A stretch of 64,000 bases of DNA from positions 216,122 through 280,121 of the forward strand of contig NZ_JMFG01000020.1 of NCBI RefSeq assembly GCF_000687145.1, written 5' to 3'. This DNA comes from Thermoanaerobaculum aquaticum (GTDB lineage: Bacteria; Acidobacteriota; Thermoanaerobaculia; Thermoanaerobaculales; Thermoanaerobaculaceae). The notes beneath the pieces were generated by a model. The model saw only the letters and a list, made by a program, of their open reading frames with translations, did not search any database and was not told the origin of the DNA. Shown piece after piece: positions 1 through 9,407 of this stretch. Positions within the stretch are counted from its first letter, which is position 1. Every line of letters starts with the position of its first letter. The position numbers and the translations under genes are program-made.

Positions 1-915
1 CACTGGAAAGCGAGTACCGTTGGCCTTCATGGCCGAAAAAGTATAACGGACAAACTGCACCTCGCCGGTAAAGCGCTTGCGCAGGTTTTCGGCCACCCGC
101 TCGCGATCCTCGGGCGCCACCAAATCGGCAACCAGCTTTTGCTGAATTACCTCGTCCTGGGAATAGCCAAACATCTCTGCCATTCGCGGGTTGCAGTACA
201 AAAACCTGTCCCCCTGAATGAGGTAAACGCCCACCAAACTATGGTCGACCAAGGTTCGGTACAGTTGCTCCGAGGCGGCCAACTGCCGTTCCGCCTCTTC
301 CCGCTCCTTCTCGGCTTGCCGCTCACGCTTGAGGGCCACGCCGGTCATCAACCAAACTGCGGCAGACGTTAACAGCAACAAGCTTCCAATCAAAGTTATC
401 AGGCTGAGCTTCCGGGCATATAAAATTCGGCTCAGAAATGGCGTTTCCACGCGAAAGGAGAGCCCCCCGACCACCTCCCCCGGCACAAACTGCGGATGGC
501 ACTGCCGGCATCCCTCCTGGGCCTTCACCACTGAAAGACCCGAGAGACCCTGGCCAAAGCCACCCGGCCACCAGAGCCAAAAGCCCTCGTCAACCCCGGG
601 TAAAGGACGCATCTCCTTCACTGGGGGCGTCGCTTCCTTCACCAATGTGGCGGCATCAAGACTCGGAACCGGCATCAGGTGGGCAGCCTTGGGCTCCTGC
701 GGCACCTCTTGGCCCTGCTGGTAAATCAACTCCAGCGTGCGTTGCCAGTGGTTTACCGCAACGGCCGCCGAATGCTCTACGCTGCGGCGCAAGTTGAGCT
801 CAAGGTAGTTTGAGCCCTGGAGGTACCCCACCACCCCCGCCACCAGCAGCAACAGCTGCAGGGTGAGGGCTAGCCGCACCAGGGGCTTTGCCACCTGTCG
901 GCGAGGGTCGGACAT
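1..915 (-). CDS. Membrane sensor with periplasmic CxxCH heme site and PAS domain (3' end outside window)
   Basis: This is the first 305 residues of a protein that runs off the window edge. It starts at an ATG with no Shine-Dalgarno and a TACAAT box 6 nt upstream. A membrane segment lies near residues 11-32 and a periplasmic region follows, with a covalent heme c motif Cys136-x-x-Cys139-His140 (EGCRQCH). A second membrane segment lies near 168-192, then a short coiled linker and a PAS domain from about residue 215 (LYRTLVDHSLVGVY, FGYSQDEV). The layout matches Tll0287/DUF3365-like redox or gas sensors joined to PAS modules. The missing C-terminus probably holds a kinase or GGDEF output, which cannot be told here. 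Confidence 0.85.
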   Translation of the reverse strand, partial: MSDPRRQVAKPLVRLALTLQLLLLVAGVVGYLQGSNYLELNLRRSVEHSAAVAVNHWQRTLELIYQQGQEVPQEPKAAHLMPVPSLDAATLVKEATPPVKEMRPLPGVDEGFWLWWPGGFGQGLSGLSVVKAQEGCRQCHPQFVPGEVVGGLSFRVETPFLSRILYARKLSLITLIGSLLLLTSAAVWLMTGVALKRERQAEKEREEAERQLAASEQLYRTLVDHSLVGVYLIQGDRFLYCNPRMAEMFGYSQDEVIQQKLVADLVAPEDRERVAENLRKRFTGEVQFVRYTFSAMKANGTRFPV

Positions 916-921
916 GATTTT

Positions 922-927
922 ATTGTA
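922..927 (-). promoter_or_regulatory. -10 box of a probable leaderless promoter for the heme-PAS sensor
   Basis: TACAAT ends 6 nt before the ATG at 915, so transcription would begin at or next to the start codon. There is no Shine-Dalgarno and no clear -35 box. Confidence 0.5.
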
Positions 928-980
928 CGCCTAGAACCCGAAACAACTTCCTTACGTTTCATAGGTTGGCGGAGGAAGCT

Positions 981-1646
981 ATGCGGCGCTTTCTTGTTTC
1001 TCTGATAATGATCTCAGCAGCCCCGCTCCATGCGGCCGAGCGGACCCTGCATTTTTCCCAGCCGGTCGGTGACCTGGAGGCGGTAACCGTTGAAGTAGGC
1101 GCCGGCGACGTCACCGTGACCGGCTGCGACTGCAACGAAATCACCGCCCAAGTGACCGTCACCGGCAAGCGCTGGCAGCTGGAGGATCTGGACCTCGAGG
1201 CCCAAACCACTGGCAAAACCTTGAAGCTTTCGCTTTCGCCGCGCAAGTACTCGGGCAAGAAAGCCGGCGAAGATTGGACGCTTAAGCTTCCCCGTCAGCT
1301 AAACCTGTCCGTAGAAGCCGGGGTGGGCGATGTGCGGATCCGCGGCATGAACGGCGAGCTGGAGGTGCAGTTAGGGGTTGGGGATGTAGTGATCACCGAG
1401 CTGGTCTCCAACCTAGTGGCGGAAACCGGCGTGGGGGACGTGGAGGTCCGCGGGTCGTGGACCGCAGTAGGCCGCATGCGGCTTAACACCGGCGTGGGCT
1501 CCGTCACGGCGCACACCCCCCAAGGCAAACTCAGCGGCCACGGTATCGTTTCCGAATCCCTGGAGGACAAAGGCCACGGTAAAGCCAGCATCTCCATCGC
1601 CACCGGCGTGGGCGACATCACGCTGATCTTGAAGGAAGACCTCTAA
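981..1646 (+). CDS. Secreted DUF4097-like beta-repeat protein
   Basis: A 221-residue protein starting at the ATG that follows GGAGGA with good spacing; an in-frame TTG 15 nt upstream is less likely. The first 18 residues are a signal peptide (MRRFLVSLIMISAAPLHA). The body carries six copies of a short motif close to x-G-V-G-D-V-x-I/V, spaced so as to form a regular beta solenoid (VEVGAGDV, VEAGVGDV, VQLGVGDV, AETGVGDV, LNTGVGSV, IATGVGDI). This resembles the DUF4097/adhesin-like beta-strand repeat family seen in secreted or surface proteins. No catalytic residues are apparent. It stands alone between two minus-strand genes. Confidence 0.8.
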   Translation: MRRFLVSLIMISAAPLHAAERTLHFSQPVGDLEAVTVEVGAGDVTVTGCDCNEITAQVTVTGKRWQLEDLDLEAQTTGKTLKLSLSPRKYSGKKAGEDWTLKLPRQLNLSVEAGVGDVRIRGMNGELEVQLGVGDVVITELVSNLVAETGVGDVEVRGSWTAVGRMRLNTGVGSVTAHTPQGKLSGHGIVSESLEDKGHGKASISIATGVGDITLILKEDL

Positions 1647-1708
1647 GACCGCTTCCAAGAAGATGGCGTATCGAACTATCCAGGCCTCAACTTCTTTGCA
1701 AAAGATTT

Positions 1709-3358
1709 CTACGTTTGCAGCACGCCCCAGCGGTAGGGGGTGAGGGAGCCCTGGTGGGCGCAGGCCTCCAGGCACGCGGCCACCACCTCCCGGGTTTGCC
1801 GGGGGTCCAGGATGCCGTCCACCCATAAGCGGGCGGCCGCGTAACGGGGGTCTAAGGTGGCTTCGTAGCGGGCGCGAATATCCGAAAGCAAGCGCTCCTT
1901 TTCCTCCTCGCTTACTTCGCGCTTGCCCACCTGCAGTTGCAGCAGGGTCTGGGCCGCTTGATCGCCGCCCATCACCGCAATGCGCGCCGAAGGCCAGGCA
2001 AAGATAAACCGCGGGCCGTAGGCCTTGCCGCACATGGCGTAGTTGCCGGCGCCAAAGGAGTTGCCCACTATGATGGTGATTTTCGGCACGGTGCTGTTGG
2101 CCACCACGTGCACCATCTTGGCGCCGTCCTTGATGATGCCTTCCCGCTCCGCTCGCGTTCCCACCATGAAGCCGGTGACGTCCTGCAAAAACAAGAGAGG
2201 AATGCCCTTTTGGTTCATGAGCTCCACAAAGCGCGCGCCTTTGTCGGCAGCATCGGCGTAAATCACGCCGCCAATCTGCATTTCCTGCTCGGAAGGGTCA
2301 AGCCCCCGGCGCCGTGTCACCACCTGCCGCTGATTGGCCACGATCCCCACCGCCCAACCACCGATGCGCCCTTCCCCACACACCAGCGTGCGCCCGGAGG
2401 TGGCTTTGTACTCCTCAAACTCCGAGTCGTCCAGGAGGTGAGCCAAAAGCGCGTAGCTGTCGTAAGGCTTGGCGCGATCGGGTGGGATGATCCCGAGAAT
2501 CCCCGCCGGGTCCACAGCCGGCGGCTTGGGCTCCTGGCGGTCAAAGGGGGCCAGGGGGGGCTTGGCCAGCTTGCTGATGCGGTGGCGAATGGCCTGAATG
2601 CAGCTGGCATCATCAGGGAAGCGGTCGTCCACCACCATGGAAATGTCGGTTTGCACTTGGGCACCGCCCAATGACTCAATATCCACGCTTTCGCCAATAG
2701 CCGCTTTCACCAGGGCAGGGCCGGCCAAAAAGATAGAACCGGTGCCTTCCACGATAAGTGCTTCGTCGGACATGATGGGCAGATAAGCACCCCCGGCCAC
2801 GCAAGGCCCCATGATGGCGGCAATCTGGTAAATACCCGCGGCGGAAAGACGGGCGTTGTTGTAAAAAACCCGGCCGAAGTGCTCTTTATCCGGGAAAATC
2901 TCTTCCTGCAAAGGCAAAAACACCCCGGCGGAGTCCACCAGGTAAATCACCGGCAGGCGGTTTTCCAGGGCAATTTCCTGCGCCCGGAGGATCTTCTTGC
3001 AGGTGATGGGAAACCAAGCACCAGCTTTGACGGTGGCGTCGTTGGCCACGATCACGCAGAGCCTGCCGGAAACCCGGCCAATGCCGGTCACCACCCCGGC
3101 GCCGGGTGCTCCGCCCCACTCCTGGTACATCCCCCAGCCAGCCCAGGACCCCAGCTCCAGAAACTCGCAGCCCGGGTCCAGAAGCGCCTCCACCCGCTCC
3201 CGGGCCAGCATCTTGCCCTGCTCCTTTTGGCGGGCCGCCGCCTTGGGCCCGCCCCCTTCCCGCAGCTTGGCCGCTTGCGCCGAAAGCTCCGCAAGTACCT
3301 GCTCCCAATGCTTGCGAAACTCAGGTTTGCTGGCAGAAGCACTGACCTTGAGCTTCAC
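1709..3358 (-). CDS. Acyl-CoA carboxylase, carboxyltransferase (beta) subunit, methylcrotonyl-CoA type
   Basis: The 549-residue protein transfers CO2 from carboxybiotin to an acyl-CoA, most likely 3-methylcrotonyl-CoA in leucine breakdown. Both carboxyltransferase halves are present. The N-half has GVVTGIGRVSG and the oxyanion-hole region CVAGGAYLPIMSDEA; the C-half has FLQDVTGFMVG and GNSFGAGNYAMCG. The MSDEALIVEGTGSIFLAGP region favours methylcrotonyl- or geranyl-CoA over propionyl-CoA carboxylase. It begins with GTG after GGGAGGCGAGG. The biotin carboxylase/biotin carrier subunit that must partner it is not in this window, and no other leucine-degradation gene is adjacent. Confidence 0.9.
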   Translation of the reverse strand: MKLKVSASASKPEFRKHWEQVLAELSAQAAKLREGGGPKAAARQKEQGKMLARERVEALLDPGCEFLELGSWAGWGMYQEWGGAPGAGVVTGIGRVSGRLCVIVANDATVKAGAWFPITCKKILRAQEIALENRLPVIYLVDSAGVFLPLQEEIFPDKEHFGRVFYNNARLSAAGIYQIAAIMGPCVAGGAYLPIMSDEALIVEGTGSIFLAGPALVKAAIGESVDIESLGGAQVQTDISMVVDDRFPDDASCIQAIRHRISKLAKPPLAPFDRQEPKPPAVDPAGILGIIPPDRAKPYDSYALLAHLLDDSEFEEYKATSGRTLVCGEGRIGGWAVGIVANQRQVVTRRRGLDPSEQEMQIGGVIYADAADKGARFVELMNQKGIPLLFLQDVTGFMVGTRAEREGIIKDGAKMVHVVANSTVPKITIIVGNSFGAGNYAMCGKAYGPRFIFAWPSARIAVMGGDQAAQTLLQLQVGKREVSEEEKERLLSDIRARYEATLDPRYAAARLWVDGILDPRQTREVVAACLEACAHQGSLTPYRWGVLQT

Positions 3359-3629
3359 CCTCGCCTCCCGCGCTCATGGTAACGCGCTTTCTTTGGGCCA
3401 GACAGCCTTCCATCGCAGCTTTGAACATTAGCCCAGGCGGTTGGAGCGCTTCCTGCGAGCGAGGAAAAGACGGGAGACCCAAACGTTGTTTTTCCTGTTC
3501 CTCAGATACCGCCCATTCCCCGAAGGACCGTCACCCACGGTGGCCGCCGGGCCTCATCGGGATTTGTTCTTAGCAACGCTTTCTACCGCGAGCGGCGGCT
3601 CGCTACCTGCAGGGCAGGCCGGGCGTTGG

Positions 3630-3635
3630 TACACT
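3630..3635 (+). promoter_or_regulatory. -10 box of a probable leaderless promoter for the Kef-type antiporter
   Basis: TACACT ends 7 nt before the ATG at 3643, and the start has no Shine-Dalgarno. The 284-bp gap between this gene and the divergent carboxylase otherwise shows nothing recognisable. Confidence 0.5.
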
Positions 3636-3642
3636 GCGCCAG

Positions 3643-5277
3643 ATGCTGGCGGATAGCGTGCTCCTGGAAATGGGCGTTCTTCTGGCGCTGGCAGCGTTTC
3701 TGGGCGTGGTGGCGCAGCGCCTGCGGCAACACCCGGTCCTGGGTTATCTGCTGGCTGGAATGCTCTTAGGGCCCTCCGGCCTGCACACCGTTCGGCAGCC
3801 GGAAGTGGTGGCCATTGCCAGCGAAACCGGCACAGCGCTGCTTTTGTTCGTGCTCGGTTTGGAGTTTTCCTGGTCCAGGCTTCGTTCCTTCGGGGGACGG
3901 GTGTTGCGCCTTGGACTGGGGCAAATCCTCTTAACCTTCGCCGTTGTTTGGCTTGCAGTGTGGGCTGTAACCCAGCGTCCGGGATTGGCCTTGGTGTGGG
4001 CGGGAGCCATTGCCCTGTCCTCCACGGCAACGGTTGGCAAAATCCTGGAACAGGAAAGGCGGCTGGATTCCCCCATTGGCCGTGCCACCATAGGCACCTT
4101 ACTGCTCCAGGATGTGGCTGTCATTCCTCTACTGCTGGCGATTTCCGCTTTGGGAAGCTCGCCCACCTCCCAAATCAGCCCGTCAGTGCTGGGCGTTTTG
4201 GGGCGCGCCGCGCTTTTTGCCATCACCACCTGGGCTTTGGGTAAGCACCTGCTGCCCTGGGGCCTCCACTGGCTTTCCGGTCGAGAGCGGCGGGAGCTCC
4301 AAGTAATTTTTGGTTTTGCTTTTTTGGGCCTGGCGTCCTGGGCTGCCCACGCCCTCGGCCTCTCCCCCGCTTTGGCCGCTTTTCTCCTTGGGGCGTTCCT
4401 GGGAGAAAGCGAGTACGCAGTGCAGCTTCGGGCTGATGTGGCGGGGGTCAAGGAGGTGTTCCTCTGCGTGTTTTTCGCCAGCGCCGGGATGTACGTGGAC
4501 GTTACCTGGCTAGCAACCCACCTGCCTCTGGTGGCTTCCGTGGCGGTGCTGGCGGTTGGCACCAAGGTCCTGACCACCTGGGCGGCAGCGCGTCTGGCCG
4601 GGTGGCACCCGCACCTGGCGTTCCCCATTGCCATCAGCCTGGCCCAGCTGGGGGAGTTCTCCTTTGTGCTGGTACGGCAAGGCATAGCCTCGGGGGTCAT
4701 GGATGCCTCCTCCGCCCAGGTGCTGGTCATTCTCACGGTTTTCACGTTGGCGCTGACACCCCTGGCCCTCCGGCTGGCCTGCAAAAGGGTAGATTTCCGG
4801 TCCGGTGAAAAAACCCCGAAGGTTTCGAAGAAGGGCCACGTGGTGGTGGTGGGCTTCGGGCCCGCAGGGCAAACCGTGGCAGCTCATGCCCAAAACGCTG
4901 GCCTGGAGGTCACGGTGGTAGACCTGAGCCCAAAACTGGCCAGGGAAGCCCGGGCCACCGGCGCTGCAACGTTGGTGGGCGACGCTACTCACTGGGAAAT
5001 TTTGGAAAAGGCAGGCGTACCCGAAGCCGCGGCCGTGGTGGTGACCATCCCCGATGACCGGGATGCCCTGCGGGTGGCTCAGCTCGCCGCCCGCGCCATG
5101 AAAAACGCACCCATTCTCGTGCGTGCCAGACACCAGGCTACCGTTCCCAGCCTGGAAAAACTGGGGGTTGTGCCGGTGGGTGAAGAATCCCTGGTCGGGG
5201 AGGTGCTGGCGGCAAAGCTCCTGGATGCCCTGGGAACCGAGGTCCCCCAGGGCCTGCCCACGCCGCGCCCCACCTAA
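3643..5277 (+). CDS. Kef-type K+/H+ (CPA2) antiporter with TrkA-N domain
   Basis: A 544-residue inner-membrane cation/proton antiporter. Residues 1 to about 385 are a Na+/H+-exchanger type membrane domain with many hydrophobic segments (LGYLLAGMLLGPSGL near the start, ALSSTATVGKILEQ, QDVAVIPLLLA). From about residue 398 there is a TrkA-N/RCK Rossmann domain (VVVVGFGPAGQTVA) that would bind a nucleotide and gate transport. The order matches KefB/KefC or YbaL. The RCK-C domain is not obvious. No KefF/KefG-like ancillary gene is nearby, and it is transcribed alone. Confidence 0.9.
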   Translation: MLADSVLLEMGVLLALAAFLGVVAQRLRQHPVLGYLLAGMLLGPSGLHTVRQPEVVAIASETGTALLLFVLGLEFSWSRLRSFGGRVLRLGLGQILLTFAVVWLAVWAVTQRPGLALVWAGAIALSSTATVGKILEQERRLDSPIGRATIGTLLLQDVAVIPLLLAISALGSSPTSQISPSVLGVLGRAALFAITTWALGKHLLPWGLHWLSGRERRELQVIFGFAFLGLASWAAHALGLSPALAAFLLGAFLGESEYAVQLRADVAGVKEVFLCVFFASAGMYVDVTWLATHLPLVASVAVLAVGTKVLTTWAAARLAGWHPHLAFPIAISLAQLGEFSFVLVRQGIASGVMDASSAQVLVILTVFTLALTPLALRLACKRVDFRSGEKTPKVSKKGHVVVVGFGPAGQTVAAHAQNAGLEVTVVDLSPKLAREARATGAATLVGDATHWEILEKAGVPEAAAVVVTIPDDRDALRVAQLAARAMKNAPILVRARHQATVPSLEKLGVVPVGEESLVGEVLAAKLLDALGTEVPQGLPTPRPT

Positions 5278-5416
5278 CCTCAAGCCGTTCCCGGCCCAAT
5301 TTCCCCGGTTTGACCGGCTTTCGTCGCGCAGAACTGCGGACCAGCCATGGAGTAACGTGCCGCGGTCCGATTAGGGGCTTCGCGATGCTCCCATTCATGA
5401 CCCCAGGCTGGAGGGG

Positions 5417-5452
5417 TTGCAAAATTTGGAAATTTCTGTCAAGATTTCTCCG
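5417..5452 (+). promoter_or_regulatory. Candidate promoter/operator of the suf operon
   Basis: An A+T-rich island in GC-rich surroundings lies just before the Rrf2 regulator. TTGCAA and CAAGAT are spaced 17 bp, and an imperfect inverted repeat pairs GGAAAT with ATTTCTCC. As the regulator is the first gene of the operon, autoregulation here is likely. The exact box is a guess. Confidence 0.3.
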
Positions 5453-5472
5453 TTGGTGGAGACGGGGGGTGC

Positions 5473-5967
5473 ATGCGGATTACCACCAGTGAGGAGTACG
5501 GGTTGCGGTTGGCCTTGCAGCTGGCCACCTGCTACCCCCAGGCGCTGACGCTGGGGGAGCTGGCCGAGCGGGAGGGCATTCCGCAGCCGTTGGTGGCCAA
5601 GGTGCTGGCCAAGCTGCGTCGGGCCGGGGTAGTTCGCGCCCAGCGTGGCCGGCGGGGAGGCTACGAGCTCACGTTAGAACCCGCGCACGTGATGCTGGAC
5701 CGGGTGCTGGGGGCTCTGGGAGAGCCGCTCTTTCACCCGGAGTTTTGCCAGGATCACGGCGGGGAGCTGACCGCATGCGTCCATACCCAGGAGTGCTCGG
5801 TGAGGCCGCTTTTCTTTCACCTGGACCGCATGTTCCGGGAGTTTTTCGCCCGCACCAGCCTCGCCGATTTGTTAGCCGAAGAACGGGCCCTCCACCGCAA
5901 GTTTGCCGAAAGGGCAAGGCCAAGCTTGCCGGTGTGGGGTAGAACACAGCAAGGAGAACGAGCATGA
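5473..5967 (+). CDS. Rrf2/IscR-family Fe-S-sensing repressor of the suf operon
   Basis: A 164-residue winged-helix regulator of the Rrf2 family (MRITTSEEYGLRLALQLA; LGELAEREGIPQPLVAKVLAKLRRAGVV; RGRRGGYELT). Three cysteines, Cys92, Cys102 and Cys108, could ligate an Fe-S cluster. Their spacing (C-x9-C-x5-C) is longer than the C-x5-C-x5-C of IscR. The gene is first in the suf operon and overlaps sufC by ATGA, so it most likely senses cluster status and represses its own operon. The C-terminal 25 residues are probably disordered. Confidence 0.88.
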   Translation: MRITTSEEYGLRLALQLATCYPQALTLGELAEREGIPQPLVAKVLAKLRRAGVVRAQRGRRGGYELTLEPAHVMLDRVLGALGEPLFHPEFCQDHGGELTACVHTQECSVRPLFFHLDRMFREFFARTSLADLLAEERALHRKFAERARPSLPVWGRTQQGERA

Positions 5968-6725
5968 CCAAAAAAGTTCCGGTATTTGCCGTTGAGGACC
6001 TCCACGTTTGGGTTGGGGAAAAGGAAGTGGTGAGGGGTGTGTCCCTGGAGGTCTTTCCCGGGGAAGTGCACGCCATCATGGGCCCCAACGGCTCAGGGAA
6101 AACCACCCTGGTGCAGGCGGTGATGGGGCACCCCGCGTACACCGTGGAGGGCAAGATCTTCCTCAACGGCGAAGACGTCAGCGCCCTGGAGCCCGATGAA
6201 AAGGCCCGCAAGGGCATGTTTTTGGCGTTCCAGTACCCGGTGGCGGTTCCCGGCGTGACAGTGGCTTCCTTCCTGCGGGCAGCAGTGGCTGCCCGTCGCG
6301 GCCAGGACGTGCCGGTGAAGGAGTTCCGCAAGGAGCTGCTTTCCCGCATGGAACAGCTGGAAATGGACCCCGCCTTTGCCGGCCGCTACCTCAACGACGG
6401 CTTTTCCGGCGGCGAGAAGAAGCGCCTGGAAATCCTGCAGCTCTTGATGCTGCAACCGGTGTTTGCCATGCTGGACGAAACCGACTCCGGCCTGGACATT
6501 GACGCCCTCAAGGTGGTGGCCTCCGGCATTAACGCCGCCGCTACCCCCGAGCGCGGCTTGCTTTTGGTCACTCACTACCAGCGGCTTCTGAACTACGTGC
6601 AGCCCCACGTGGTGCACGTGTTCATGAACGGCAAGCTCGTGAAAACCGGGGGGCCGGAGCTGGCGCTGCAGCTGGAGGAAAAGGGCTACGACTGGCTGGA
6701 AGCCCAGGTGGGAGGTGGAGCATGA
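5964..6725 (+). CDS. sufC: SufC, ATPase of the SUF Fe-S assembly complex
   Basis: The 253-residue ABC-type ATPase drives the SufBCD scaffold. Walker A is [10 protein letters not shown], the signature is [10 protein letters not shown], and the Walker B region [12 protein letters not shown] has the family-typical ETDSGLD. It overlaps the regulator upstream and sufB downstream, each by ATGA, which implies translational coupling. The length is normal for the family. Confidence 0.97.
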   Translation: MTKKVPVFAVEDLHVWVGEKEVVRGVSLEVFPGEVHAIMGPNGSGKTTLVQAVMGHPAYTVEGKIFLNGEDVSALEPDEKARKGMFLAFQYPVAVPGVTVASFLRAAVAARRGQDVPVKEFRKELLSRMEQLEMDPAFAGRYLNDGFSGGEKKRLEILQLLMLQPVFAMLDETDSGLDIDALKVVASGINAAATPERGLLLVTHYQRLLNYVQPHVVHVFMNGKLVKTGGPELALQLEEKGYDWLEAQVGGGA

Positions 6726-8137
6726 GCACCGCGGTTCATTTAGACATCAACAAGGACTACGCCGAGCGGTACGGGTTCTCCGACCCGGTGGAGTACTTTG
6801 CCCGGGCGCCCAAGGGCATCAACCACGAAGTGGTGGAGATGATCTCGCGCCTCAAGGGCGAACCGGAATGGATGCGGCAGCTCCGCCACAAAGCCCTGGA
6901 CATCTTTTTCGAAAAACCCATGCCTTCCTGGGGCAACCAGGAGCTTTTAGGCCGCATTGACTTTGACGAAATCACCTACTACGCCCGGGCCACCGAGCGG
7001 CCGGAAAAGTCCTGGGACGATGTTCCCGAAAACATCAAGCGCACCTTTGACCGCTTGGGCATCCCCGAAGCGGAACGCAAGTTCCTGGCAGGGGTTTCTG
7101 CCCAGTACGAGTCGGAAGTGGTTTACCACTCGGTGAAGAAGGAGCTGGAGGAGCAGGGGGTTATCTTTCTGGACATGGACTCCGGCCTGCGGGAGCACGA
7201 GGACATCGTCCGCCAGTACTTTGGCACCGTGATCCCCCCCAACGACAACAAGTTTGCCGCCCTCAACACCGCCGTTTGGTCGGGAGGTTCGTTCATCTAC
7301 GTGCCCCCGGGTGTGGAGGTGGCCATCCCGCTGCAAGCCTACTTCCGCATCAACGCCGAGCGCATGGGGCAGTTCGAGCGCACGCTGATCATTGCCGATG
7401 AGGGCGCCAAGGTGCACTACATCGAAGGGTGCACGGCACCGGTGTACTCCTCCAGCTCCCTGCATTCGGCGGTGGTGGAGCTCATTGCCAAAAAGGGTGC
7501 CCACATCCGTTACACCACCATCCAAAACTGGTCCCACAACGTGTACAACCTGGTGACCAAGCGGGCCATGGCCTTTGAAGATGCGGTGGTGGAGTGGGTG
7601 GACGGCAACCTGGGCTCGCTTTTGACCATGAAGTACCCCTGCGTGGTGCTGCGGGGGGAGCGGGCGCACGGGGAAATCCTCTCCATTGCCTTTGCCGGAC
7701 CTGGCCAGCACCAGGACGCCGGGGCCAAGGTCATCCACCTGGCGCCCAACACCACCTCCAAGATCACCTCCAAGTCCATTTCCAAGGACGGCGGTCGCGC
7801 TTCCTACCGGGGCCTGGTGAAGATCCGCAAGGGAGCGCACGGCTGCAAGACCACCGTGGAGTGCGACGCCTTGCTCATTGGCGAAAAGGCCCGTACCGAC
7901 ACCTACCCCACCATGGAAATTGCCGAAGACGACGTGCGGGTGGAGCACGAAGCGCGGGTTTCCAAGCTTGGGGACGAGCAGCTCTTCTACTTGCGTTCCC
8001 GAGGCTTGAACGAAGAACAGGCCCGGCTCATGATCGTCAACGGCTTCATCGAGCCCTTCGTGAAGGAGCTGCCCATGGAGTACGCGGTGGAGCTCAACCG
8101 GCTTATCGCTTTAGAAATGGAGGGTTCCGTTGGCTAG
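6722..8137 (+). CDS. sufB: SufB, Fe-S scaffold subunit
   Basis: The 471-residue core scaffold forms SufBC2D, on which nascent Fe-S clusters are built. Conserved stretches include [24 protein letters not shown]-like [16 protein letters not shown], and the C-terminal beta-helix region ending [22 protein letters not shown], shared with SufD. It overlaps sufC by 4 nt and sufD by 8 nt. Confidence 0.97.
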   Translation: MSTAVHLDINKDYAERYGFSDPVEYFARAPKGINHEVVEMISRLKGEPEWMRQLRHKALDIFFEKPMPSWGNQELLGRIDFDEITYYARATERPEKSWDDVPENIKRTFDRLGIPEAERKFLAGVSAQYESEVVYHSVKKELEEQGVIFLDMDSGLREHEDIVRQYFGTVIPPNDNKFAALNTAVWSGGSFIYVPPGVEVAIPLQAYFRINAERMGQFERTLIIADEGAKVHYIEGCTAPVYSSSSLHSAVVELIAKKGAHIRYTTIQNWSHNVYNLVTKRAMAFEDAVVEWVDGNLGSLLTMKYPCVVLRGERAHGEILSIAFAGPGQHQDAGAKVIHLAPNTTSKITSKSISKDGGRASYRGLVKIRKGAHGCKTTVECDALLIGEKARTDTYPTMEIAEDDVRVEHEARVSKLGDEQLFYLRSRGLNEEQARLMIVNGFIEPFVKELPMEYAVELNRLIALEMEGSVG

Positions 8138-9407
8138 CACCGCCTTACCTCTGACCACGCCCTTTGCCAGCCTCGCCGATCCGGGGCCCCTGAGCCGGGC
8201 GCTGGGCGAGCCTACCTGGCTTGCGGACTTCCGCCGGCAAGCTGCGGAAGCGGCGAGAAACGCGCCCCTCCCCAACCGTGCCCGGCACCTGTGGCGGTTT
8301 TCCAACCCCGAGCGGTTCCTGCCCAACCAGGACCCCATGATGCTTGGCCCCACTCCCGCACCACCCCCCTGGCGGTTGGACGAGGAGCTTTCGGCAGCGG
8401 TGCTGCTTTCCGGTGCCACGGCCCAGGTTGTGCACCTTTCCCAGGAGGCCCAGCGCGCCGGCGTGGTGGTGGCGCCCCTGGCGCAAGCGCCGGTGCAGGA
8501 GTTCCTGGGCAAGGCCGTGCCTTTCCAGCATGGTTTTCTGGAAGCCTTAAACGCCGCCGCCTTCCGCCCGGCGGTGGCGGTGCTGGTGCCGCCAGGGGTG
8601 AGGCTTGAAAAGGCCATCCGGCTGCGGTTAGTGGCCGATGGGCTTTCCCTCCCCCGCATTTTGGTGGTCCTGGGTGAAGGGGCCAGCGCCGAAATCGTGG
8701 AAGGCCACGTGGGTGGCAGCGAAGGCTCGCAGGTTCTAGGCGTGAGCGAGGCGTTCGTGGGGCCTGGAGGGGAGCTCCGCTACGACGTGGTGCAGCGCTG
8801 GGAGCTGCCGGTCACCGGCCACCTCACCAGCCGCATCGTTTTGGCAGAAGGAGCCAGAGCGCAGGTGGCCCTGGCGTCGTTTGGTGGTACCCTCACCAAG
8901 GTGGACACCGGAGTGATCCTGCAGGGCAAGGGGGCAGAGGTGGAAACCTACGGGGTGGCGCTGGGTGCCGGCAACCAGCACTTCGACCACCACACCGAGC
9001 ACATCCACGCCGCTTCCCAAACCCACTCCAACCTGGACTTTAAGGTGGCGCTGGCCGGGCAAGCCCGCTCGGTGTACACCGGCCTCATCCGCATTGAAGA
9101 GCACGCCGCCACCTGCGAGGCGTACCAGGAAAACCGCAACCTGCTGCTTTCCGAGGAAGCCCGGGCCGAGTCCATCCCCGAGCTGGAAATCCTCAACGAG
9201 GACGTGCGCTGTACCCACGGGGCCACGGTGGCACCGCTGGACGAAGAGCAGGTGTTTTACCTGAAGAGCCGTGGTCTCCCCCACCATCAGGCTTTGCGCC
9301 TCATCGTTTACGGCTTTTTGGACCAGACCCTTTCGCGGTTGCCGGAAAAAACCCGGGAGCGGATCGAGGCGTTGGTGGCCGGCCGTCTCCACGGGGAGGT
9401 GCTATGA
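8130..9407 (+). CDS. sufD: SufD, Fe-S scaffold subunit
   Basis: The 425-residue SufB paralogue completes the SufBCD complex. It starts at TTG, with GGAGG inside the end of sufB setting the site. The C-terminal region has the shared motif (DNLHTHDE-like [19 protein letters not shown], then [21 protein letters not shown]). The N-terminal 110 residues are variable, as usual for SufD. It overlaps sufS by ATGA. Confidence 0.95.
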   Translation: MASTALPLTTPFASLADPGPLSRALGEPTWLADFRRQAAEAARNAPLPNRARHLWRFSNPERFLPNQDPMMLGPTPAPPPWRLDEELSAAVLLSGATAQVVHLSQEAQRAGVVVAPLAQAPVQEFLGKAVPFQHGFLEALNAAAFRPAVAVLVPPGVRLEKAIRLRLVADGLSLPRILVVLGEGASAEIVEGHVGGSEGSQVLGVSEAFVGPGGELRYDVVQRWELPVTGHLTSRIVLAEGARAQVALASFGGTLTKVDTGVILQGKGAEVETYGVALGAGNQHFDHHTEHIHAASQTHSNLDFKVALAGQARSVYTGLIRIEEHAATCEAYQENRNLLLSEEARAESIPELEILNEDVRCTHGATVAPLDEEQVFYLKSRGLPHHQALRLIVYGFLDQTLSRLPEKTRERIEALVAGRLHGEVL

